Source: Bacteroidota bacterium
GTDB lineage: Bacteria; Bacteroidota; Bacteroidia; Chitinophagales; Chitinophagaceae
NCBI GenBank assembly: GCA_018268055.1
Contig: JAFDXF010000017.1
Location: 62,001 to 126,000, forward strand
Length of the DNA stretch: 64,000 bases
Direction: 5' to 3'
In this document: piece after piece, positions 35,753-43,819 of the stretch
How the letters are laid out: each line of letters begins with the position of its first letter
Numbering within the stretch: the stretch's first letter is position 1
Notes under the pieces: model-generated
Seen by the model: only the letters and a program-made list of their open reading frames with translations
Database searches by the model: none
What the model was told of the DNA's origin: nothing
Position numbers and translations under genes: made by a program

Positions 35753-36784
35753 CTAATTAATCGTCCACGTTTCATTTCCTCTCAGCAACTTATCAAGGTC
35801 TGCTGGTTTTTTGGCTTTAGCCTCTTCTATTTGCATCGTCATTGCATCATCGTAGCACATTCTATCTGTTTCATAGAATACGCCAAATGGTCTGGGTAAA
35901 TGATTTTCCGAAGTAGGATTATCAAATATTCGAGTTAATATCTGAGCCTTGTAAATATCGCGTTCATCGTGGATCCAGCAATCATCGGCGCTATGCCCGT
36001 TATTAAGGTCAACAACCACCGGCTTCAATCCATCGAGCTTGATTCCTTTTTCTTTATTGGCACCAAACAATAATGGCTGTCCTTGTTCAAGGAAAACAGT
36101 TTCTTGTGGCTTAGATCCTTTTTCGGTAAATATTTCAAAGGCACCATCGTTAAAAATGTTGCAGTTTTGATATATCTCAAGAAAAGAAGCTCCTTTATGT
36201 TGGCTTGCTCTGAGCAGCATTGCCTGTAAGTGTTTGGGGTCTCTATCCATAGTACGAGCAACAAAAGAGCCATCGGCGCCCAATGCCAATGCAGCAGGAT
36301 TGAATGGATGATCTAAGCTTCCCATGGGAGAACTCTTGGTTACTTTATGCTCTTCGGATGTAGGTGAGTATTGTCCTTTGGTCAATCCATAAATCTGATT
36401 GTTGAACAATAAAATATTCACATCAAAATTGCGACGCAATAAATGAATCGTATGATTGCCACCGATACTTAAACTATCGCCATCACCGGTTACAATCCAC
36501 ACACTCAATTCAGGGCGAGCAGCTTTCAGTCCCGATGCTATTGCAGTAGCACGACCATGGATAGAGTGCATACCATAAGTATTCATATAGTAAGGAAAAC
36601 GGCTGCTGCAACCGATTCCGGAAATGATTACAAAATTTTCTTTCGGAATACCTAATGTTGGCATTACTTTTTGTACTTGAGCCAATATAGAATAGTCGCC
36701 GCATCCGGGACACCAACGCACTTCCTGATCGCTAGAAAAGTCTTTTGCAGTAAGAGGTGCGGGCACTGTTGTTGTATCACTCAT
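35753..36784 (-). CDS. korB: 2-oxoacid:ferredoxin oxidoreductase beta subunit (KorB-like)
   Basis: 343 residues. The N-terminal WCPGCGDYSIL holds the first two cluster cysteines, and IISGIGCSSRFPYYM the third. The thiamine diphosphate/Mg motif is VTGDGDSLSIGGNH followed by NILLFNNQIYGLTKGQYSPT. This pattern matches the beta subunit of 2-oxoglutarate:ferredoxin oxidoreductase, which oxidatively decarboxylates 2-oxoglutarate to succinyl-CoA. In most genomes the alpha subunit gene korA lies directly upstream; here the upstream neighbour is a divergent transglutaminase-like gene, so the alpha partner must be elsewhere. A -7 box TAAATTTG is present at 36808-36801. Confidence 0.92.
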   Translation of the reverse strand: MSDTTTVPAPLTAKDFSSDQEVRWCPGCGDYSILAQVQKVMPTLGIPKENFVIISGIGCSSRFPYYMNTYGMHSIHGRATAIASGLKAARPELSVWIVTGDGDSLSIGGNHTIHLLRRNFDVNILLFNNQIYGLTKGQYSPTSEEHKVTKSSPMGSLDHPFNPAALALGADGSFVARTMDRDPKHLQAMLLRASQHKGASFLEIYQNCNIFNDGAFEIFTEKGSKPQETVFLEQGQPLLFGANKEKGIKLDGLKPVVVDLNNGHSADDCWIHDERDIYKAQILTRIFDNPTSENHLPRPFGVFYETDRMCYDDAMTMQIEEAKAKKPADLDKLLRGNETWTIN

Positions 36785-36885
36785 AATTTTAGAATTGCCA
36801 CAAATTTATTCTTTTAGCATTAAACTTTTACTGACTTTTATACGATTTTTAAAATGCTAACTTTATTATTACAAATAGCTGAAAA

Positions 36886-37494
36886 ATGAAACTCCACTTA
36901 GAATCTGATAATATAAATGACTACTTGGGAGAAATACCACCCATTATACGATTTGATACTCCGGCAGTGAAAGAGAAAATCGCTTTTATAGAACAATCCT
37001 CAACCGATCCTGAACAAAGGGCTAAACTTGCATTTATAATTGCCCGCGACGAAATACACCATTCATTTGATACGCAAAATTCGATTGTTACCATCAATGC
37101 AGAAGATGTATTGGAGAACAAAGAAGGCATTTGCTTTGCCAAAGCACATTTGTTGGCTACCTTACTTCGGGGAATAGGTATTCCAACAGGTTTTTGTTAT
37201 CAAAGAGTATTACGCAAAACAGACGATCCAAATTCAGGATTGGCATTGCATGGGTTGAATGCACTTTATTTAGAAAAATACGGATGGATTCGAGTGGACC
37301 CGAGAGGAAATAAACCCGGAGTAGATGCACAGTTTTCATCAATGGAAGAAAAATTAGCTTATCCTATTCGCCCTGATTTTGGAGAGATGGATTACCCCAA
37401 TGTGTTTACAAAACCCTTAAAGATGGTGATTGAAGCGATGAAAGACTCTGCTACTTCTCAAGAGTTGTATTTTAAAAGGCCGGATCATATATAG
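36886..37494 (+). CDS. Transglutaminase-like (papain-fold) family protein
   Basis: 202 residues with the transglutaminase core triad: Cys in KEGICFAKAHLLATLLRGIG (about residue 85), His in ALHGLNALYL and Asp in WIRVDPRGNK. There is no signal peptide, so it is likely cytoplasmic. Bacterial members act as peptidases or amidases more often than cross-linkers. The substrate is unknown. It stands alone between korB and gnd. Confidence 0.85.
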   Translation: MKLHLESDNINDYLGEIPPIIRFDTPAVKEKIAFIEQSSTDPEQRAKLAFIIARDEIHHSFDTQNSIVTINAEDVLENKEGICFAKAHLLATLLRGIGIPTGFCYQRVLRKTDDPNSGLALHGLNALYLEKYGWIRVDPRGNKPGVDAQFSSMEEKLAYPIRPDFGEMDYPNVFTKPLKMVIEAMKDSATSQELYFKRPDHI

Positions 37495-37606
37495 CAATAG
37501 AAATTATATTTTCATAATCGTTAATCACTCGAAAATTTCCTTTCAGAGCAAGTAGTCGCTCCTCTTTATTGCCTAACTTAGTCACTCAATCTTTTTATAA
37601 AAAGTT

Positions 37607-39016
37607 ATGGCAAACAATTCTTTTGATTTTGGAATGATTGGCCTCGGCACAATGGGCCGAAATCTTTTACTGAATATTGCAGATAATGGATTTTCGGCAA
37701 TCGGTTTTGATCGCGATGCTACAAAAGGCCAATTATTAGAGTCTTCGGCAACGAAAGGAACAACGGTGAAAAGTGCTTCATCGCTTGCAGAGATGATTCA
37801 ACTGTTGAAAGCTCCCAGAAAAGTAATGATGCTCGTTCCTGCAGGACCCATTGTCGATTCGGTGATCAATGATTTAATTCCTCTTTTGCAACCTGGAGAT
37901 ATTATTATTGATGGTGGTAACTCACATTACATTGATACATTAAAGCGAATTGATTTTTTGAAAGATAAAAAAATTCACTTCATGGGCATGGGCGTAAGTG
38001 GTGGCGAAAAAGGTGCTCGCTTTGGGCCTAGTATTATGCCCGGCGGCGACATTGAAGCATGGAAAGCAGTAAAGCAAATATTGGAAGCAGTATCTGCAAA
38101 AGTAAATAGCGAACCTTGCGTAGCCTATATGGGAAAAGCTGCAGCCGGCCATTATGTAAAGATGGTGCACAATGGAATTGAATATGCCATTATGCAACTC
38201 ATCAGCGAAGTATATGATGTGATGAAAAGAGGATTGAACATGAGCAATGATGAAATGCATGCAGTGTTTGCAAAATGGAATCAAGGCGCAATGCAATCTT
38301 ATCTGATAGAAATTACAGCTGATATATTTTTAAAACAAGATGATCTTACGGAGAATAATAGATTAGTGGATATGATTTTGGATAAAGCAGGCTCAAAGGG
38401 AACAGGTAAATGGACTTCGCAAGATGCGATGGACTTGCCGGTTTCTGTTCCTACCATTGATATAGCTGTTGCATTGAGAGATTTATCTTCTTACAAAGAT
38501 GAAAGAGTAGCAGCGGCTGCTTTATTTCAACCGGTAATTAAGCCCATGAAGAATGAAGAAAAGGTTATTCAGCAATTGCACGATGGATTGTATGCAGCAA
38601 CAATTATTTGCTATGCACAAGGATTGTCCATGCTTGCAAAAGCATCAACTGAATTGAAAATGGATATACCATTGAAAGATGTAGTGCGCATTTGGAGAGG
38701 TGGTTGTATCATTCGTTCCGCATTATTAGAAATATTTACAAAAGCGTATAAAAAAGATAAAACGCTTTCTAATATTTTATTGAATAAAAAAGTTGTTTCA
38801 TTAGTGAAGAAGAGCAACGCATCTTTGCGAAAGGTGATACAATTAGCAGTGGCATCCAAAATTCCTGTGACAGGATTATCTAGCGCAATTGGTTATTTAG
38901 ATGCATACACCAGTGCACAAATGCCGGTGAATTTAATTCAAGCTCAACGAGATTTATTTGGCGCACACACTTATCAACGAATAGATAAAGAAGGCATTTT
39001 TCATACTGAATGGTAA
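37607..39016 (+). CDS. gnd: 6-phosphogluconate dehydrogenase, decarboxylating
   Basis: 469 residues, the normal length of the long NADP-dependent form. The Rossmann motif GMIGLGTMGRNLLLNIADNG opens the protein. The active-site block GVSGGEKGARFGPSIMPGG and the substrate-binding KMVHNGIEYAIMQLI with its catalytic lysine follow, then WRGGCIIRSALL. It oxidises 6-phosphogluconate to ribulose 5-phosphate and CO2, giving NADPH. It is the first gene of a tight gnd-zwf-pgl operon (9-10 base gaps), which covers the whole oxidative branch of the pentose phosphate pathway, although in an order different from the reaction order. Confidence 0.97.
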   Translation: MANNSFDFGMIGLGTMGRNLLLNIADNGFSAIGFDRDATKGQLLESSATKGTTVKSASSLAEMIQLLKAPRKVMMLVPAGPIVDSVINDLIPLLQPGDIIIDGGNSHYIDTLKRIDFLKDKKIHFMGMGVSGGEKGARFGPSIMPGGDIEAWKAVKQILEAVSAKVNSEPCVAYMGKAAAGHYVKMVHNGIEYAIMQLISEVYDVMKRGLNMSNDEMHAVFAKWNQGAMQSYLIEITADIFLKQDDLTENNRLVDMILDKAGSKGTGKWTSQDAMDLPVSVPTIDIAVALRDLSSYKDERVAAAALFQPVIKPMKNEEKVIQQLHDGLYAATIICYAQGLSMLAKASTELKMDIPLKDVVRIWRGGCIIRSALLEIFTKAYKKDKTLSNILLNKKVVSLVKKSNASLRKVIQLAVASKIPVTGLSSAIGYLDAYTSAQMPVNLIQAQRDLFGAHTYQRIDKEGIFHTEW

Positions 39017-39025
39017 AAAATATTT

Positions 39026-40534
39026 ATGGCAAGTAATACAAACATCAACCCAACTATAATTTTTATTTTCGGCGGAAGTGGTGATTTAACCAATCGCAAA
39101 CTGATTCCGGCATTGTATAATTTATATATTGATAATTACCTTCCTGAAAAGTTTGTCATCATAGGTGTTGGCCGCACCCATTTTGAGTCGGATGATGAAT
39201 ACAGAAATAAACTATTGGAAGGTGTTCAGGAATTTTCAAGACGTAAAGAAGAGATAAAAGATAAATGGCCATCATTCTCTGCTGCTGTTTCGTACCATGA
39301 ATTGGATTTATTGGTTGATGATACCTATGAAAGCATCAATAATTGGGTGACCGATAAAGCTGCTGAATGGAATGTAAAGCCTACATTGATTTATTATCTT
39401 TCTGTTGCACCACAATTAGCTCCTGAAATTTCAAAAAAATTGGCCGCACATAAACTTTGTGAGGATAAAGCAACCTCTCGAATCGTTTTTGAAAAACCAT
39501 TTGGTCATAATTTGCAAAGCGCTACCGAATTAAACAAACTACTGGGTACTATGTTTGGTGAAGAGCAGATTTATCGTATCGACCATTATCTTGGAAAAGA
39601 AACGGTTCAAAACATTCTTGCATTTCGTTTTGCTAATGCTTTATTTGAACCAATATGGCATAAAAGTTATATTGATCACGTACAAATAACTGTTGCTGAA
39701 ACAGTAGGCGTGGAAGATAGAGGCGGATATTACGAACATGCCGGCGCCTTGCGAGATATGGTACAAAATCATATTCTGCAATTATTGTGCATGATAGCAA
39801 TGGAGCCACCGGTTTCATTTGATGGGAATGAAATACGCAATAAAAAATTAGACGTGCTTCAAGCATTGCGTAGGATCACAACCGAAGAAGCACACGCCTA
39901 TTCTGTAAGAGGACAATATGCGGCAGGATGGATGAAAGGAAAAGAAGTACCGGGATATCGTCAGGAAAAAAATGTATCACCTCAATCGCCTGTAGAAACA
40001 TTTGCAGCGGTGAAATTTTTTGTGGACAACTGGCGTTGGGAAAATGTTCCATTTTATGTACGCACCGGAAAATCTATGAATGAAAAAACAACTTTAATCA
40101 CTATTCAGTTTAAAGAATCGCCGCGCTATTCATTCCCTGCATCGGCTGCAGAAACATGGCGTCCAAACAGATTAATCTTCAGCATTCAACCGCAGATGGA
40201 TATTCGCATTCGTTTTCAAGCAAAGAAGCCCGGACCGGATATGATATTGAGTCCTGTGGAAATGGTCTTTAATTATGCCGACGCTTATAAAGAACAAGAG
40301 CCTGAAGCGTATGAAACATTATTGGAAGATGTGATAGAAGGAAACCCAACATTGTTTATGCGTGCCGATCAAATAGAAGCAGCATGGGAAGTCATCACTC
40401 CTATATTAGAAGCATGGCAAAAAAGACCACCGGTTGATTTTCCAAATTATGCGCCCGATAGCTGGGGACCAGAAGATGCTGAAGCATTGATTGCAAAAGA
40501 CGGCCGTCATTGGTTGTCATTGCCACCCAAATAA
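39026..40534 (+). CDS. zwf: Glucose-6-phosphate dehydrogenase
   Basis: 502 residues. The coenzyme site is IFIFGGSGDLTNRKLIPALY. The active-site signature RIDHYLGKETVQNIL (about residues 183-197) holds the catalytic His and Lys. The VFEKPFGHNL and GGYYEHAGALRDMVQNH blocks are also typical. It converts glucose 6-phosphate to 6-phosphogluconolactone with NADP+ in the cytoplasm. It lies in the gnd-zwf-pgl operon, nine bases after gnd and nine before pgl. Confidence 0.98.
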   Translation: MASNTNINPTIIFIFGGSGDLTNRKLIPALYNLYIDNYLPEKFVIIGVGRTHFESDDEYRNKLLEGVQEFSRRKEEIKDKWPSFSAAVSYHELDLLVDDTYESINNWVTDKAAEWNVKPTLIYYLSVAPQLAPEISKKLAAHKLCEDKATSRIVFEKPFGHNLQSATELNKLLGTMFGEEQIYRIDHYLGKETVQNILAFRFANALFEPIWHKSYIDHVQITVAETVGVEDRGGYYEHAGALRDMVQNHILQLLCMIAMEPPVSFDGNEIRNKKLDVLQALRRITTEEAHAYSVRGQYAAGWMKGKEVPGYRQEKNVSPQSPVETFAAVKFFVDNWRWENVPFYVRTGKSMNEKTTLITIQFKESPRYSFPASAAETWRPNRLIFSIQPQMDIRIRFQAKKPGPDMILSPVEMVFNYADAYKEQEPEAYETLLEDVIEGNPTLFMRADQIEAAWEVITPILEAWQKRPPVDFPNYAPDSWGPEDAEALIAKDGRHWLSLPPK

Positions 40535-40543
40535 TTTTGACGA

Positions 40544-41293
40544 ATGAAGATTGTAATAAAAAAAGATATTGACACATTAAGCCTTGCTCTTGCCCAATGG
40601 ATTGTAAAACTTATTAATGACACTTTAAAAGTAAAAAGTACATTCAGCTTTTGTTTATCGGGTGGAAGCACTCCTAAAAAATTGTATCAACTGCTTGCAT
40701 CAGAACAATTCAACAATAAAGTAGATTGGAGCAACGTACATTTTTTTTGGGGCGATGAAAGAGATGTGCCATTGACTGATGAAAAGAATAATGCGAAAAT
40801 GGCATTTCAATCTTTACTTGATTTTATTCCGGTAAAGAAAAAAAATATACACACCATCAATACAAAGCTGTCGCCCCAAAATGCAGCAAAAGATTATGAA
40901 ACAGTACTAAAAAAAGAATTTGCTACTTCAAAGAACACTTTTGATTTAGTGTTGTTAGGACTTGGTGATAATGCACATACACTTTCTCTTTTTCCGGGTT
41001 ATCCTATCGTACAAGAGCAAAAAAAATGGGTGGACTCATATTACTTAGAAGAACAAAAAATGTTTCGGATAAGTTTAACAGCACCGGTAGTCAATTTATC
41101 CTCCAATATCGTTTTTTTGGTAAGCGGTGCAGACAAGGCGGATGCAGTACAGCATATAATTGAAGATAAATTTAATCCTGATTTATATCCGGCACAGATG
41201 ATAAAGCCTAAAACCGGAAGTTTATATTGGTGGTTAGATGAATCGGCATCAAAAAATATCTCAGAAAAATTTAGGATTCAGTCAACTTTATAA
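40544..41293 (+). CDS. pgl: 6-phosphogluconolactonase (DevB type)
   Basis: 249 residues with the DevB/glucosamine-6-phosphate isomerase-like fold: FCLSGGSTPKKLYQLL (phosphate loop), VHFFWGDERDVPLTDEKNNA, and DLVLLGLGDNAHTLSLFPG, the family signature with its catalytic His. It hydrolyses 6-phosphogluconolactone to 6-phosphogluconate and completes the oxidative pentose phosphate operon. The end of the gene is 35 bases from the cytochrome gene that follows. Confidence 0.95.
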   Translation: MKIVIKKDIDTLSLALAQWIVKLINDTLKVKSTFSFCLSGGSTPKKLYQLLASEQFNNKVDWSNVHFFWGDERDVPLTDEKNNAKMAFQSLLDFIPVKKKNIHTINTKLSPQNAAKDYETVLKKEFATSKNTFDLVLLGLGDNAHTLSLFPGYPIVQEQKKWVDSYYLEEQKMFRISLTAPVVNLSSNIVFLVSGADKADAVQHIIEDKFNPDLYPAQMIKPKTGSLYWWLDESASKNISEKFRIQSTL

Positions 41294-41327
41294 AATATTG
41301 TTTCGTCATTAGCCTAATTTTAAACTT

Positions 41328-41720
41328 ATGAAAAAGAAATCAGTTTTTACTTTTTTGTGTTTTTCTATTTTAATACTTGGCTCGATTGCCTCAATCAAAG
41401 CACCCAATTTTAGAGATAGAAACTTACAAGTTCTTCCGAAAGACATTAGCGATGTAAAACTTGATAGTATAATGGAGAGCTACACTAAAGCGTTGGGTGT
41501 GGGTTGTAATTTTTGTCATGTATCGGTGCAGGGTACTAAAGACAGTCTGGACTTTGCATCAGATAAAGAGCCGATGAAGGATGAAGCAAGAAATATGATG
41601 CGGATGGTAATTGATATCAATACGAAGTATTTTTATTACGATAAAAATAAACATCCGTTGGACTTAAATACCATTACTTGTATTACATGTCATAAAGGCG
41701 ATCCGTATCCAATCAATTAA
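41328..41720 (+). CDS. Small exported dihaem c-type cytochrome
   Basis: 130 residues with a signal or anchor helix at about 8-25 (FLCFSILILGSIASI). Two haem-c motifs are present: CNFCH (about residues 61-65) and CITCH (about 119-123). The spacing and the sequences LPKDISDVKLDSIMESYTKALGV and DEARNMMRMVIDINTKYF resemble the photosynthetic-reaction-centre-type cytochrome c fold (PF02276-like) widespread in non-phototrophic Bacteroidota. It probably carries electrons in the periplasm. The partner is unknown. Its stop overlaps the convergent amidase gene by four bases. Confidence 0.85.
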   Translation: MKKKSVFTFLCFSILILGSIASIKAPNFRDRNLQVLPKDISDVKLDSIMESYTKALGVGCNFCHVSVQGTKDSLDFASDKEPMKDEARNMMRMVIDINTKYFYYDKNKHPLDLNTITCITCHKGDPYPIN

Positions 41721-42877
41721 TGCTTTAGTGACTTCAACCAATTTTTTATTCCACTGACAATTTTCTGAGCAACTGCTTTGTGAAATTTCGGGTCCAATAT
41801 TTTTTGTTCATCTTCTTTATTGCTTAAAAAAGCTACTTCTACTAAACAATTGGGATAATCGGTAGGCCCATTCAGTGAGAAATTAAAACTTCCAATATTC
41901 CCAAAATCTTCTAAGCCAAGCGTTTTCATACTTGCTAATATGTATTGTGTAAGTGGCCGAAAACCGATATAGCGATAGTATGTACTCACACCCTTTATAC
42001 TATCTTTTGAAGAAGAATTCAAATGAATACTGATTAAAAAATCCGGCACTTCATTTTTCAACATTTGAATCCTTTCGGGCATACTGAGTGTTGTGTCTTT
42101 TTCTCTAATCATCAACACGGTAGCTTTTTCTTTCTGCAATGCTTTTTGTAATTGTTGCGCCATGAGTAATGTATAATCCTTTTCTTTTATTTTAGTAGTG
42201 ATGCCGTCTGCTCCGTTATTGCTGCCACCATGTCCGGCATCTATTGCAATTTTCATTTTGCTGATTTGCAAATTTTCAGGCTGTTGCTTCACTTTAACAA
42301 TCAATTTTTTTCCTTCATAATAAATGCTATAGCCCCAATGCTGCGGATGGTTTAGTTCTAAAGTGACACGAAAAACATCATCTTCGGCTTGATCGTAATA
42401 AACATTTTTTACTTCTTTCGCAGATGTTCTTTGTGTAATCCAGTTTGTATTGCTTGTGGCGCCATAAATATCAATAACTATTTTAGAAGGATTTATTAAT
42501 TGAATACTTTTATAGGGTAATTTTTCGTCAAGAGTAATTGATAAATAATCGTATTTGTCATCACCTTTTAGTAACCAACTACCGGTAAGATAATAAGGTT
42601 TTATTCTTATGCTACTGTCTTTAATGAAATTTGATTTAGGTATATAGGCATCGTGATTTTTCGATAGTGCAACACGGTATTTAGCAGCAGAACTGTCGAT
42701 TACTTTTACTATAATTCCGGTATCCAAATTCGTCATTTTTGCACCACCAAGCCTATCTTCTCCCAAACCATATTCTAAAAAGGGTAAAACTCCAGTGGTT
42801 TTGCCAATTAAGACTGATTGAGCAGATATTTTTCCAATAATACTTGTGAAAAATATTATGAGTAGTAATCGTATCAT
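41717..42877 (-). CDS. N-acetylmuramoyl-L-alanine amidase (Amidase_3)
   Basis: 386 residues with a signal peptide (LLLIIFFTSIIGKISAQS). The N-terminal region to about 190 is an SH3-like/AMIN-like beta segment. The zinc amidase domain follows: MKIAIDAGHGGSNNGADG (His), a Glu in ITTKIKEKDYTLLMAQQLQK, FLISIHLNSSSKD (His) and VEVAFLSNKEDEQKI (catalytic Glu). It cleaves the bond between muramic acid and the stem peptide in the periplasm, as needed for cell separation and wall turnover. Confidence 0.92.
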   Translation of the reverse strand: MIRLLLIIFFTSIIGKISAQSVLIGKTTGVLPFLEYGLGEDRLGGAKMTNLDTGIIVKVIDSSAAKYRVALSKNHDAYIPKSNFIKDSSIRIKPYYLTGSWLLKGDDKYDYLSITLDEKLPYKSIQLINPSKIVIDIYGATSNTNWITQRTSAKEVKNVYYDQAEDDVFRVTLELNHPQHWGYSIYYEGKKLIVKVKQQPENLQISKMKIAIDAGHGGSNNGADGITTKIKEKDYTLLMAQQLQKALQKEKATVLMIREKDTTLSMPERIQMLKNEVPDFLISIHLNSSSKDSIKGVSTYYRYIGFRPLTQYILASMKTLGLEDFGNIGSFNFSLNGPTDYPNCLVEVAFLSNKEDEQKILDPKFHKAVAQKIVSGIKNWLKSLKH

Positions 42878-42968
42878 TGCTGAAAGGTAATCTAAAAATC
42901 CGATTAGTGATTTTAGTAAGATTACTAAACATGTGTGAACAGTAGTACTCGATTATTTTTTAAAGTAA

Positions 42969-43009
42969 TTGATTTATATCAACAAATGAAAGTTGGGGCG
43001 TTAATATTG
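42969..43009 (+). promoter_or_regulatory. Perfect FNR box with a correctly placed -7 box
   Basis: TTGAT-TTAT-ATCAA at 42969-42982 is identical to the FNR consensus. TAATATTG at 43002-43009 differs by one base from TAnnTTTG. Transcription from near 43015 puts the box at about -40, the class II activator position, in front of the membrane-protein gene at 43064. The 186-base gap holds no gene. Regulation by an FNR-type protein is inference. Confidence 0.6.
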
Positions 43010-43063
43010 CATTAGAAATAATCACGAACCATTATTTCACTTTTCAAAAAAATCCATACCACT

Positions 43064-43819
43064 ATGATCACTTATTATATTCTAGCTTTTGTAGGTATCG
43101 CAGCACTGATTGCTCCGGTTATTTTTATTCTTGCCACAAGACTCAGTATTTATAAAACATTTCCTATATTAATTACCTTCTACACACCGATTATATTCTA
43201 CAGCTTAATTGCTGAAGGAATTATTTCTGTTAGCCCGGAAATGAAGAATGCCGTTGGTGTTTCATTAAATATAGTGGAGATACCATTAATGCTATTATTT
43301 ATAACTTATTTCAGTCCGTCACAGAAATTTACAAAAAGACTTTTATGGGTAGTGGGTATTTATATACTTTTTGTAGTAGGTATTATTATATCAAAAGGTA
43401 TTACAGTCAAAGCAATAAATATTATTCTTTTGCCAGGATTGCTGATAACATTTATGATGACGGCTTTTTTGTTTTCTAAGTTTTTGAAAACCGCTGTGGT
43501 TCATGGGAGAAGAGTAGGTAAAGCGATTTTGACTGCTTCTATAATGTTTAACACAGGTGTATATATTATTCTTTATTTAATTATCTATGGATTAAATGCA
43601 ACAGACCCGATAAGCTTATTTATTTTATATTACCTCGGAGCCATTATTACTTCCATAACGCTTTGCGCAGGTATCGTGCATGAACGAAGACATATAGTGA
43701 AACTGCAAGAGGCATTGAAGGTTCGAAAAGAGTTGGCTGAGGTGTATAAAAATACAGATAGGAGCATTGTTTTTAGAAATGCTCCTATGCTGGACTTTGA
43801 TAGAGAACTTTGGAATTAG
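43064..43819 (+). CDS. Seven-helix membrane protein of unknown function, probably oxygen-regulated
   Basis: 251 residues with about seven hydrophobic helices filling residues 1-215 (e.g. YYILAFVGIAALIAPVIFIL, LLWVVGIYILFVVGIIIS, LFILYYLGAIITSITLCAGI) and a short charged cytoplasmic tail (ERRHIVKLQEALKVRKELAE). I recognise no family motif, no metal-binding histidine pattern and no enzyme signature. Its clearest clue is the consensus FNR box upstream, suggesting expression under low oxygen. It converges with the acyl-CoA dehydrogenase gene, overlapping by four bases. Confidence 0.75.
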   Translation: MITYYILAFVGIAALIAPVIFILATRLSIYKTFPILITFYTPIIFYSLIAEGIISVSPEMKNAVGVSLNIVEIPLMLLFITYFSPSQKFTKRLLWVVGIYILFVVGIIISKGITVKAINIILLPGLLITFMMTAFLFSKFLKTAVVHGRRVGKAILTASIMFNTGVYIILYLIIYGLNATDPISLFILYYLGAIITSITLCAGIVHERRHIVKLQEALKVRKELAEVYKNTDRSIVFRNAPMLDFDRELWN

